Below are positions 55,461 to 62,911 of a stretch of 64,000 nucleotides of DNA, in pieces. The stretch is from assembly GCF_017377575.1 (NCBI RefSeq), contig NZ_JAFREM010000011.1, positions 62,001-126,000 on the forward strand, in the 5' to 3' direction. The stretch is from Candidatus Enterococcus moelleringii (GTDB lineage Bacteria; Bacillota; Bacilli; Lactobacillales; Enterococcaceae). The notes under the pieces were generated by a model. The model saw nothing but the letters and a program-made list of their open reading frames with translations. It was not told the origin of the DNA and did no database searches. Made by a program: the position numbers and the translations under genes. How positions within the stretch are numbered: the stretch's first letter is position 1; each line of letters begins with the position of its first letter.

Positions 55461-55835
55461 GTGAAACTTATTATTCAGCATTCGTCAATGACACCGATTT
55501 ATGAGCAGCTGGTGGAACAAATCAAAGCAGCCATTATTCAAGGGACTTTAAAAGAGAATGATCCGTTGCCCTCCGTCCGTTCGTTAGCCAAGGAATTGAA
55601 GATCAGTGCCTTAACTGTGAAGAAGGCTTACGACGCGTTAGATCAGGAGGGAATGATTGCAACCGTTCATGGCAAAGGCAGTTTTGTCCGAGCGATCAAT
55701 CCAACATTGAAGCGAGAAGAGCAGTTGAAGGCAACCCAAGAAGAATTGGAAGTGATTGTTAACAAAGCGCGTTTAGCCGGAATTAGTGATGAGGACTTGC
55801 AGGAATTATTTACCATCGTATTGGAGGAATCATAA
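55461..55835 (+). CDS. GntR-family regulator, YtrA type
   Basis: 124 residues from GTG 55461, 24 bases after the -10. A winged helix (about 10-78) has PIYEQLVEQIKAAIIQGTLK, LPSVRSLAKELKISALTVKK and the wing GKGSFV. Only a short C-terminal helix follows, as in the YtrA subfamily that controls adjacent ABC exporters. It overlaps the ATPase gene by one base, so it is likely co-transcribed and self-regulating. Confidence 0.9.
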   Translation: MKLIIQHSSMTPIYEQLVEQIKAAIIQGTLKENDPLPSVRSLAKELKISALTVKKAYDALDQEGMIATVHGKGSFVRAINPTLKREEQLKATQEELEVIVNKARLAGISDEDLQELFTIVLEES

Positions 55836-56677
55836 TGCTTACACTAAAAAATGTACAAAAAACCTATCCGGATTTTAGTTTAAACTGTTCATTACAGATC
55901 GGTGCTGGACAAATTGTCGGTTTGGTGGGGCGCAACGGTGCCGGGAAAAGTACAACCTTTAAGATTGCTTTGGGTCTGATTTCTAGTGAACAAGGAGAAA
56001 TCACTCTCTTTGATAAGCCGCTAGAAAAGGTCACCGAGGATGACCGGCAAAAGCTGGGCGTGTCTTTGGCAGAAGCAGGGTTTAGCGAATATTTGACGAT
56101 TCAAGATATTGTGCCGATGCTGGATACCTTCTACCAATCATTCGAAAAAGACTTTTTCCAAGCAAAATGTGCTGAGTTTCAACTGCCAACAAACAAAGCA
56201 ATCAAAGATTTTTCCACAGGAATGAAAGCTCGGCTAAAAGTCTTAATCGCCATTAGTCATCAAGCTTCACTGCTTATTTTAGATGAACCGACAGCCGGAC
56301 TAGATGTGATTGCCCGGGAGGAAATTTTAAGTCTATTGCAGGAGTACTTGGATCAAGATGAGAGTCGCAGTATTTTAATTAGCTCTCATATTTCAAAAGA
56401 CTTGGAACAGCTATGTGATTCGTTATATTTCATTGATCAAGGTCAAATTATTTTGCAGGAAGATACAGATGTTTTATTGGGTGAATACGGCATTCTTAAA
56501 ATGACAGAAGAGCAATATTATGAAGTAGACAAGGAACACATGATTGCTACTAAGAAAACCAGCTTTGGCTATCAATGTTTAACCAAACAGCGGCAATTTT
56601 ATTTGGAGAATTATCCGGAAATCGTAGTGGAGAAAACCAGTATTGATGAAATTATTTTGATGATTATGGGGCGCTAG
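55835..56677 (+). CDS. ABC transporter ATP-binding protein (YtrB/PmtA-like)
   Basis: 280 residues. Walker A GLVGRNGAGKSTTFKIALGL (near 29), signature FSTGMKARLKVLIAI (near 127), Walker [14 protein letters not shown] (near 147), and switch histidine in ISSHISKDL. The arrangement GntR-ATPase-permease resembles ytr and the staphylococcal pmt exporters for membrane-active peptides. The cargo is not known. The partner permease follows after a 152-base gap holding copy B of the hairpin element. Confidence 0.92.
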   Translation: MLTLKNVQKTYPDFSLNCSLQIGAGQIVGLVGRNGAGKSTTFKIALGLISSEQGEITLFDKPLEKVTEDDRQKLGVSLAEAGFSEYLTIQDIVPMLDTFYQSFEKDFFQAKCAEFQLPTNKAIKDFSTGMKARLKVLIAISHQASLLILDEPTAGLDVIAREEILSLLQEYLDQDESRSILISSHISKDLEQLCDSLYFIDQGQIILQEDTDVLLGEYGILKMTEEQYYEVDKEHMIATKKTSFGYQCLTKQRQFYLENYPEIVVEKTSIDEIILMIMGR

Positions 56678-56680
56678 TTC

Positions 56681-56802
56681 TACTTTTCACAGTAAGTATT
56701 TGTTGGAAAGCAAATGAACTGACAATACTAGTAACGAAGAACTTAGTAGAATAGTGTGCGTGGTGAGAATCAGATTTATTTTTTCAGAGAAAAAATAAAT
56801 AC
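56681..56802 (+). repeat. Duplicated hairpin element, copy B (between ATPase and permease genes)
   Basis: It aligns with 51146-51281. Shared marks are ACTTTTC-CAGT at the start, GTTGGAAAG against GTTAGAAAG, TTAGTAGAAT (56743) with TGCGT 14 bases on (56757), and a perfect hairpin. Here the stem is 12 pairs: ATTTATTTTTTC (56774-56785) with GAAAAAATAAAT (56789-56800), three-base loop. The stem sequence differs from copy A yet stays fully paired. The permease ribosome binding site (TAGGAGGGG) follows. Confidence 0.6.
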
Positions 56803-56829
56803 TTTAAAACGAAATAGGAGGGGAAACGA

Positions 56830-57486
56830 ATGAGAGGCCTATACATTAAAGACCTGCGCTTAATAATGAAACAAAAAGCTCTTTTGCTAGTGTTTATACT
56901 TTTGACCGTCTTCAATTCATACCAGCTTAATAATAATGCGGTTGTTCCTAGTTTGATGATCTTTTTTCTGACAACGTTGGCATTTACTACGGTTACCTAT
57001 GATGAGATGGATCATGGATTAACCTTTTTGTTCACTTTGCCGATTTCACGAAAGAAGTATGTTGCCGGCAAATATCTGTTGTCAATCGCTACCATTCTTC
57101 TAGCTATAGTGCTGTCAATCGGGATTGTGCTGGTTATGAATGCAATTAAAAGTCAGGTAGTCAATTTTGAACTGTTCAGCTTTACTTTTGGCTTTGTTTT
57201 CTTACTGGGTCTTTTATACATGAGCATAATGCTGCCGATTTATTTCAAATTCGGTGCCGAAAAAAGCCGCTTAATTTTACTTTTAATTATAGGTGTGATT
57301 TTTTTCCTCACTTTCGCAGGAGGCTACTTGATACAGAAAACAAACTTTGACATAGCGGGGCAGGTAAACACCATTATGGCCCAACCTCTATGGCTGCTAA
57401 CTGCTATCAGCATCTTAGTCACAGCTGCTGCAGTGGTAATTTCCTATCTTATGTCAGTAAAAATCGTGAAGAAAAAAGAGTTGTAA
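56830..57486 (+). CDS. ABC-2 type permease (YtrC/PmtB-like)
   Basis: 218 residues from ATG 56830 behind AGGAGGGG. Six hydrophobic helices are visible (about 18-32, 38-55, 78-104, 115-140, 148-170, 185-210). The cytosolic stretch TLPISRKKYVAGKYL is the hallmark of the ABC2_membrane_5 type that partners GntR-linked ATPases. It ends just before a bidirectional terminator. Confidence 0.88.
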   Translation: MRGLYIKDLRLIMKQKALLLVFILLTVFNSYQLNNNAVVPSLMIFFLTTLAFTTVTYDEMDHGLTFLFTLPISRKKYVAGKYLLSIATILLAIVLSIGIVLVMNAIKSQVVNFELFSFTFGFVFLLGLLYMSIMLPIYFKFGAEKSRLILLLIIGVIFFLTFAGGYLIQKTNFDIAGQVNTIMAQPLWLLTAISILVTAAAVVISYLMSVKIVKKKEL

Positions 57487-57491
57487 GTCTC

Positions 57492-57528
57492 AAAAAGGGC
57501 CGCCCTCATCGCGAGAGCGGCCCTTTTT
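57492..57528. terminator. Bidirectional terminator
   Basis: AAAAAGGGCCGC pairs with GCGGCCCTTTTT, with CTC/GAG above, in a GC-rich stem flanked by A and T tracts. It separates the ABC permease from the LOG-family gene. Confidence 0.92.
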
Positions 57529-57532
57529 GTGT

Positions 57533-58093
57533 TTAATATTTTTTGGCTTGAGGCGGCTCATAAGTAGCAATAAAGTCTTCGATTTCTTGGATAGTATGGG
57601 CAAAGCACATTTTTTTGCGATCACTGGCAGATAGAAAATCGGTCTCCACCATTTTGTCAAAAAAGTCCTGCAGGGGACGATAATAATCATTGGTATCGTA
57701 GAAAATACAAGGACTATCATTCTGACCGACACGGGCCCAAGAGATGGCTTCGCTGATTTCTTCCAAGGTACCAGGACCTCCTGGTAAAGCAATGCAGACA
57801 TCGGCTGCTGCAATCATCTTATTTTTTCGTTCGGACATCGTTTTAACGACGATCAGTTCTTCTAAGTTTGGATGCGCTAATTCGCGTTTTTGCAAGAAGG
57901 TGGGAATAATGCCAGTGGCACTGCCGCCTTTGGCTAAAACCGTATCAGCGATCACACCCATCAAGCCAGCCTTGCCGCCGCCATAAATTAAATGATGACT
58001 ATTTTCAGCAATCCAAGTGCCTAGTGTTTGAGCATTTTCGCTATAGACCGGCTCGTTGCCGACACTTGCACCACAATATACAGCTATATTCAT
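57533..58093 (-). CDS. LOG-family protein (TIGR00730-type nucleotide 5'-monophosphate phosphoribohydrolase)
   Basis: 186 residues from ATG 58093 behind GAGGG; the frame is open 20 codons upstream but lacks a start signal. The family removes ribose-5-phosphate from nucleotide monophosphates and is named after plant cytokinin-activating LOG. The motif GGPGTLEE (near 108) and YGGGKAGLMG (near 40) bind phosphate and carry the catalytic glutamate. On the minus strand a -10 TATAAT lies near 58127-58122. Confidence 0.9.
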   Translation of the reverse strand: MNIAVYCGASVGNEPVYSENAQTLGTWIAENSHHLIYGGGKAGLMGVIADTVLAKGGSATGIIPTFLQKRELAHPNLEELIVVKTMSERKNKMIAAADVCIALPGGPGTLEEISEAISWARVGQNDSPCIFYDTNDYYRPLQDFFDKMVETDFLSASDRKKMCFAHTIQEIEDFIATYEPPQAKKY

Positions 58094-58210
58094 AAGAGCC
58101 CTCATTTCTTTTTTACTCAGTATTATAGCAGAAGGGAAACGTAAATTGGGCATTAAAAATTATCAGCAATGGATCAGTGGATTTTATAAGGAACGTAAGT
58201 TGTTCGCGTA

Positions 58211-58253
58211 AAAAATCAGCTATTGAGGCATCTGGCTTCAATAGCTGATTTTC
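58211..58253 (-). terminator. Terminator after the 58262 gene
   Basis: AAAATCAGCTATTGA (58213-58227) pairs perfectly with TCAATAGCTGATTTT (58239-58253). The minus strand continues into a T tract, so it terminates the upstream minus-strand gene. Confidence 0.85.
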
Positions 58254-58261
58254 TGAGGTTT

Positions 58262-58669
58262 TTAGTAGTCAAATTCTTTAATTTCAATCGTTTGCTTCGT
58301 TTCTTCGATGACTAGACCGGTTTTTTCTTCCCACCATTGTTTCATCTCTTTTTCATAAGTAGTTGGGAACTGACGAACCACATCCAGCAAGGGAGCGCCT
58401 TGAAGGGTAGCATATGGGAAATTCAGAGTTAAATTGTACTTTAGTTCATGCAATAGACTGTAGTATTGGAACATCATGTAGTACATTTCTTCAAGATCGT
58501 CTTGGGCTAACACACGAGGTGCGCGATCCAGCATAAAGCCTAAGCTGCGCATCATAAATAGGAAGCCTGGCAGCTGTTCCGGGCAAATATCATCTACTTC
58601 TTTTAGGATATCGATGTGCAAATCCAGTGCTTGCAGCAAATCCTCTTTTAACTGTTCATAGGTAATCAT
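58262..58669 (-). CDS. Conserved hypothetical cytosolic protein
   Basis: 135 residues, ATG behind AAAGGAGG, predicted all-helical and acidic. Notable stretches are LPGFLFMMRSLGFMLDRAPR, LEEMYYMMFQYYSLLHELKY and a C-terminal IEIKEFDY. No signal peptide, membrane segment or known catalytic motif is visible. It is divergent from the metallophosphoesterase operon across 115 bases. I do not assign a function. Confidence 0.75.
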   Translation of the reverse strand: MITYEQLKEDLLQALDLHIDILKEVDDICPEQLPGFLFMMRSLGFMLDRAPRVLAQDDLEEMYYMMFQYYSLLHELKYNLTLNFPYATLQGAPLLDVVRQFPTTYEKEMKQWWEEKTGLVIEETKQTIEIKEFDY

Positions 58670-58784
58670 AGGCGATCCTCCTTTACTTAGTATCTTTAGT
58701 ATAGCATAATCTTTACGCAGGCTATCGACGAGTTTAGGATTTTTTTAATGCGCCTTCAGGAGTAAAATAAAAGGAGATGATTGG

Positions 58785-59684
58785 ATGGGGAAACTGGCGA
58801 TTATTAGTGATCTTCACGCCGACATTAATCATTTAGCAGAAGCAGAATTGAATATTTTGCTGGAAGTTTTGCAGGAAAGAGCGATTACGCGGCTGCACTT
58901 TGCCGGAGACAGTGCCAATCAGATCCAGCAGACGCTGGAGATTAATGCATACTTTCGCAAGCAAGGGATTGAAACCACCTTTAATCTAGGAAATCACGAA
59001 ATGGGCAGCGTTGTGGGAGAAGCGATGATTGAACACTATCCCGACAGTCATTTTTTGAATTTTCGTTATTTGCCATTAAATGAATCAACGGTACTGCTGG
59101 GAGTGAATGGCTGGTATGATTATCAATTCTCTGATTTAACGGACCAAGAAAAGATTGCTTCCATGAAAAATTTGTATTGGTATGATCGGATTATTCAACG
59201 ATCGGGAGATGATCCCGCCGTAAACCAGCGAATTCTGGAACAGTTGGACATGGTGTTAAGGGATTTGAAGGAAAAAAATTACCGTGTGATTTTAGCTACG
59301 CACTTTGTTCCGCAAGGCCAATTTATCGTGCGTTTAGAAGGACGTTACCAAATTTGGAACAAACTGAACGCTTTTTTAGGTTCAGCTTCTATGGGGCATT
59401 TGCTGGATCAATATGATAACATTTCAGATGTTGTCTTTGGACACACCCATCGTCGTTTTGAAGAACAGATGATTCAAGGGACTTGCTATCATTGCCGCCC
59501 TTTAGGCTATTACTATGAGTGGCGCCTAACCCGAGATTTTGTGCTGCAAAATAAGCTGGTAGAAGAATACAATCCTATGAAATTACGGAGCGTATTGCGT
59601 AAGCATCAGGAAGCTTTTCAAAACTATAAAGTGCAACACTTGAAACAAGAATTTCAACAGGCGATGACCGTGATCGCTTATTAA
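58785..59684 (+). CDS. Calcineurin-like metallophosphoesterase
   Basis: 299 residues. The full metallophosphoesterase motif set is visible: SDLHAD (8-13), FAGDSANQ (near 39), LGNHEMGS (near 67), LATHFVPQG (near 169) and FGHTHRRF (near 217). GDSAN with serine replaces the common GDxxD. It probably hydrolyses a small phosphodiester or protein phosphate; the substrate is unknown. It starts after AAGGAGATG and precedes the membrane protein by 16 bases. Confidence 0.9.
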   Translation: MGKLAIISDLHADINHLAEAELNILLEVLQERAITRLHFAGDSANQIQQTLEINAYFRKQGIETTFNLGNHEMGSVVGEAMIEHYPDSHFLNFRYLPLNESTVLLGVNGWYDYQFSDLTDQEKIASMKNLYWYDRIIQRSGDDPAVNQRILEQLDMVLRDLKEKNYRVILATHFVPQGQFIVRLEGRYQIWNKLNAFLGSASMGHLLDQYDNISDVVFGHTHRRFEEQMIQGTCYHCRPLGYYYEWRLTRDFVLQNKLVEEYNPMKLRSVLRKHQEAFQNYKVQHLKQEFQQAMTVIAY

Positions 59685-59700
59685 GAAAAGAGGCATTCGG

Positions 59701-61053
59701 ATGGAAAAGATGAAAACTGTGTGGCGAAGCTTTGCGCAAGCCACACCCTTTATTTTATCCAACACATTAATTATTGTTCCCTATTTACTGTACATTCATT
59801 TAATCGACAGCTCTAAAAGCGCCAGTGTGCTGCCCTTTGTGTTATTCTATACTTTTCGCATGACGGGGGTCTTTTTAATTCGCAGTTTCGAGCGCTCAAT
59901 AGAGAAATATACGTTACTAATTGTAGCGTTGCTGTTAGGCGGAATTGGCTCATTGTTGAGTCTTCTGGGGGCAGTAGCCTTTCCTTTCTTCTTAGTAGGC
60001 AGTATTTTCTTAGGCTTGAGTGCTTCGCTGTTCCCGCCGGCGAATGTCAGTGTGAATTATTTTGAACGAGCACAAGGCAGTAAAATTGCTGGCGGAAAAA
60101 CGTATTTGTTCGGGTTGCTTCTGCTGGTGCCGTTGTTTTTTGGGTTGAGTTTGCCGATTAAAGATCAACTGGTGATTGTGTCAGGGCTCTACACCTTGTA
60201 TTTTGTCTTTGCTTATGCGACGATTCGCCGTTATCCGCATTACGAATTAGACTTTAAGGATCTTTCAAAAAATGTCTTTTCAACGAAAGAACTGGTCTGG
60301 TTTGGCTTGTTTTTTGTCGCTATTTTTCTTTTACGGAGTGGACGTTTGCTCTTTAATGAAGTATATTTGAATGCGGCTATTCTGGTGTTCAGTCTGATTT
60401 TTGTTCTTTCTGTTTATTGGGTAAAGGTGAAAAAGCGGACTTGGCGGTTGCCTTTGTGGGTGAATACGCTGACCTTTTATAATGGTATGATCGGTAATTT
60501 TCTGATTTTATTTGGCACCTTTTATGTCGCTGTTGTTTACGGCAAGGACAACCTGTCACTGTATCTGTTTTTACCTTATTCATTAGGGCTGATTGGAGCG
60601 ATGCTTTTTGGCGGAGTACTGAGGAAAAAAGCTGAGAATCCGCTGAAGATTCAGCTGCTAGGGATGGGACTAGGTTTAGTGCTGTTGTTTTACCAACCGG
60701 CTTTCCCGTTAGCAATCGGGGTACTGTCTTTTTTCAAAAGCAGTGTCGGCAGTTGGCTAAACGGCTGGTATTATCAGCAAGAGAGCATTGAAACCGAACA
60801 GCGGATCATTGCGAAGTATGCTACATCCAATAAGGGGAGTATTGCTCATCAGTTTGTCTTGATGGTTTTTCTGCTGCTGGTGTTAAGGTATGCGCATTTT
60901 CCAGCGAATGAATTATTTGTGCTGCCTAACCTGTATCAGAGTAATCAAGCGTTAATAGAGGTAATGAATATCGTGAAAAACGGCTCAAGTATTTTTCTGC
61001 TGATTTGGCTGGCAGTTATTGGAAGGATGGGACGACATGCGTTTGATCATTGA
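59701..61053 (+). CDS. Polytopic membrane protein, transporter-like
   Basis: 450 residues with about twelve to thirteen hydrophobic helices, in an arrangement like major facilitator transporters but without a motif A I can point to. Recognisable stretches are LSASLFPPANVSVNYFERAQ (near 105) and KSSVGSWLNGWYYQQ (near 348). It lies between a metallophosphoesterase and a YaiI-family gene and overlaps the latter by 17 bases. The substrate is unknown. Confidence 0.75.
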   Translation: MEKMKTVWRSFAQATPFILSNTLIIVPYLLYIHLIDSSKSASVLPFVLFYTFRMTGVFLIRSFERSIEKYTLLIVALLLGGIGSLLSLLGAVAFPFFLVGSIFLGLSASLFPPANVSVNYFERAQGSKIAGGKTYLFGLLLLVPLFFGLSLPIKDQLVIVSGLYTLYFVFAYATIRRYPHYELDFKDLSKNVFSTKELVWFGLFFVAIFLLRSGRLLFNEVYLNAAILVFSLIFVLSVYWVKVKKRTWRLPLWVNTLTFYNGMIGNFLILFGTFYVAVVYGKDNLSLYLFLPYSLGLIGAMLFGGVLRKKAENPLKIQLLGMGLGLVLLFYQPAFPLAIGVLSFFKSSVGSWLNGWYYQQESIETEQRIIAKYATSNKGSIAHQFVLMVFLLLVLRYAHFPANELFVLPNLYQSNQALIEVMNIVKNGSSIFLLIWLAVIGRMGRHAFDH

Positions 61054-61474
61054 TGGAGACGGCTCTCCAGTAAAAGATACGACAATCGAGATTGCCCAGC
61101 AGTTCGGGCTGGAGGTAGTAATTGTCACCAGCATTGACCATTACTCCACCAAAGAGTATCCTGAATTTGTGAGATTTGTTTATGTAGATCGGGGAATGGA
61201 TGCGGCAGATTACAAAATTGTTTCATTGATTCAACCGAAAGACATTTTAATTACGCAAGATTATGGCTTGGCTTCGTTGACTATTCATAAAGCGGCGCAT
61301 GTCTTGCATCAGTCGGGTATGGAGTATACCATAAACAACATCGACGGCTTGCTGGGACAACGCTATCTCAGCGGGAAAATGCGTCAAGCTAAGCAACGGA
61401 CGAAAGGTCCAAAACCTTATACTGAAGCGGATCGTGAACAGTTTCGCCAAGCTTTGCTTGGACTGATCCAATAA
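61037..61474 (+). CDS. UPF0178 family protein (YaiI/YqxD, DUF188)
   Basis: 145 residues from ATG 61037 behind GGAAGGATGGG. Family pattern: IIDGDGSPVKD (4-14), DRGMDAADYKIVS (near 57), ITQDYGLASLTI (near 77) and LSGKMRQAKQRTKGPKP (near 112). The fold is related to PIN/NYN-type nucleases, with aspartates in matching positions, but the function is not established. Confidence 0.92.
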   Translation: MRLIIDGDGSPVKDTTIEIAQQFGLEVVIVTSIDHYSTKEYPEFVRFVYVDRGMDAADYKIVSLIQPKDILITQDYGLASLTIHKAAHVLHQSGMEYTINNIDGLLGQRYLSGKMRQAKQRTKGPKPYTEADREQFRQALLGLIQ

Positions 61475-61513
61475 TAGAAAACCTTAAGCTTTGTAACATT
61501 TGTAAAAAAATTT

Positions 61514-61541
61514 TTGGGCTTTTTGGTTTTTATGCTAAAAT
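61514..61541 (+). promoter_or_regulatory. ddl promoter
   Basis: The -35 TTGGGC (61514-61519), 16 bases, then an extended -10 TGCTAAAAT (TAAAAT at 61536-61541). The expected start lies about 30 bases before the TTG start codon. Confidence 0.65.
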
Positions 61542-61576
61542 ATGGGGGAATCTTAAAAGTAATGGGGGATAAGTAC

Positions 61577-62641
61577 TTGAAGATTATTTTACTATACGGT
61601 GGAAAAAGTCCAGAACATGACGTTTCCATCCTATCTGCTTTCTCGGTCATTTCAGCCGTTTATTTCGATTACTATCAAGTGCAGCTTGTTTATATTGATA
61701 AAACGGGACAATGGGTGAAGGGGCCGCTCTTAACGGAGGCGCCTGAATCTGACGAAGCCCTGCGCTTAACTTGGGATCCAACAGGTGCCATGGTAGAAGG
61801 CTTCACTGGTCAAGTGATTGCACCAGGTGATATTAAAGAAGACGATGCAATTGTCTTTCCCGTTTTACACGGACCTAACGGTGAAGATGGAACCATTCAA
61901 GGATTCTTGGAAGTCTTGGACATGCCGTATGTTGGAGCTGGTGTCTTAGCGAGCTCAAGTGCCATGGACAAGATTATGACTAAATACATCTTGCAGGCAG
62001 CGGGAATTCCGCAAGTACCGTATGTACCAGTATTGAAAAACGAGTGGAAAGAAAATCCTAAGCAAATTTTCGATAAGTGTGAAGGTACTTTGTTGTATCC
62101 GATGTTTATCAAACCAGCTAACATGGGTTCTAGTGTCGGCATTACGCGGGCAGAGAATCGTGAAGAGCTGCAAAATGCGTTGAAGGAAGCTTACCGCTTT
62201 GATTCACGGGCAGTTGTCGAACAAGGGATTGAAGCTCGTGAAATCGAAATCGCCATTTTGGGCAATGCTGATGTGCGAACTACCTTGCCGGGTGAAGTCG
62301 TAAAAGAAGTTGCCTTTTATGATTACAATGCGAAATACATTGATAATTCTATTACGATGGCTATTCCAGCGGAGGTTCCAGAAGAAGTTAGCGATAAAGC
62401 TAGAGAATACGCGAAGCTGGCTTACACAATGTTGGGGGGATCTGGCTTAACTCGCTGTGATTTCTTTCTAACCAACAAAAACGAATTATTCTTAAATGAA
62501 TTAAATACGATGCCAGGCTTCACTGAATTCAGCATGTACCCATTGCTATGGGAAAACATGGGCTTGAAATATGGTGACTTGATTGAAGAATTGATTCAAT
62601 TAGGGTTAAATCGGTACAAGCAGCAAGCTGATTTTGAGTAG
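61577..62641 (+). CDS. ddl: D-alanine--D-alanine ligase
   Basis: 354 residues from TTG 61577, giving the family-like MKIILLYGG after GGGGGAT; ATG 61562 would add five residues. It makes the D-Ala-D-Ala terminus of peptidoglycan precursors, the target of vancomycin. ATP-grasp motifs: EHDVSILSAFSV, FPVLHGPNGEDGTIQG (near 93), GVLASSSAMDK, FIKPANMGSSVGIT (near 179), LNELNTMPGFTEFSMYP (near 310). Residues around AKYIDNSI are of the Tyr/Phe D-Ala-D-Ala type rather than the D-Ala-D-Lac (VanA) type. murF follows. Confidence 0.95.
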   Translation: MKIILLYGGKSPEHDVSILSAFSVISAVYFDYYQVQLVYIDKTGQWVKGPLLTEAPESDEALRLTWDPTGAMVEGFTGQVIAPGDIKEDDAIVFPVLHGPNGEDGTIQGFLEVLDMPYVGAGVLASSSAMDKIMTKYILQAAGIPQVPYVPVLKNEWKENPKQIFDKCEGTLLYPMFIKPANMGSSVGITRAENREELQNALKEAYRFDSRAVVEQGIEAREIEIAILGNADVRTTLPGEVVKEVAFYDYNAKYIDNSITMAIPAEVPEEVSDKAREYAKLAYTMLGGSGLTRCDFFLTNKNELFLNELNTMPGFTEFSMYPLLWENMGLKYGDLIEELIQLGLNRYKQQADFE

Positions 62642-62719
62642 TCTGCGAGGATAGTGAGGCAGTCGGTAACAATTCAATACCGGCTCATCAACTTGCTTCT
62701 TTTATGAACGCTTAGTAGG

Positions 62720-62760
62720 AAAAGAGTCTGGAGCGCTTAATACTGCCAGACTCTTTTTTT
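62720..62760 (+). terminator. Intrinsic terminator between ddl and murF
   Basis: AAAAGAGTCTGG pairs perfectly with CCAGACTCTTTT over a 14-base loop, with T residues to 62760. murF therefore needs its own promoter in 62761-62911; I found none that is convincing. Confidence 0.9.
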
Positions 62761-62836
62761 ATTGAGAAAGAAAGTATAAAATAAGAATGAGGAACTAGCT
62801 TAGCAGTATTGGGCGATACCTGGCTTCACAGAATCA

Positions 62837-62884
62837 CTTTTTCGCAATAAATGAAAAAGCGAAACGAGTTTACGAAGCTTTTTC
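62837..62884 (+). promoter_or_regulatory. Alternative hairpins in the murF leader
   Basis: GAAAAAGC (62853-62860) can pair either upstream with CTTTTTC (about 62837-62843) or downstream with GCTTTTTC (62877-62884). The two pairings exclude each other. No U-tract follows, and the murF ribosome binding site GGGAGG is about 12 bases further on. Switching is speculative. Confidence 0.3.
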
Positions 62885-62911
62885 AAGATAGAAATGGGAG
62901 GAACACACACC

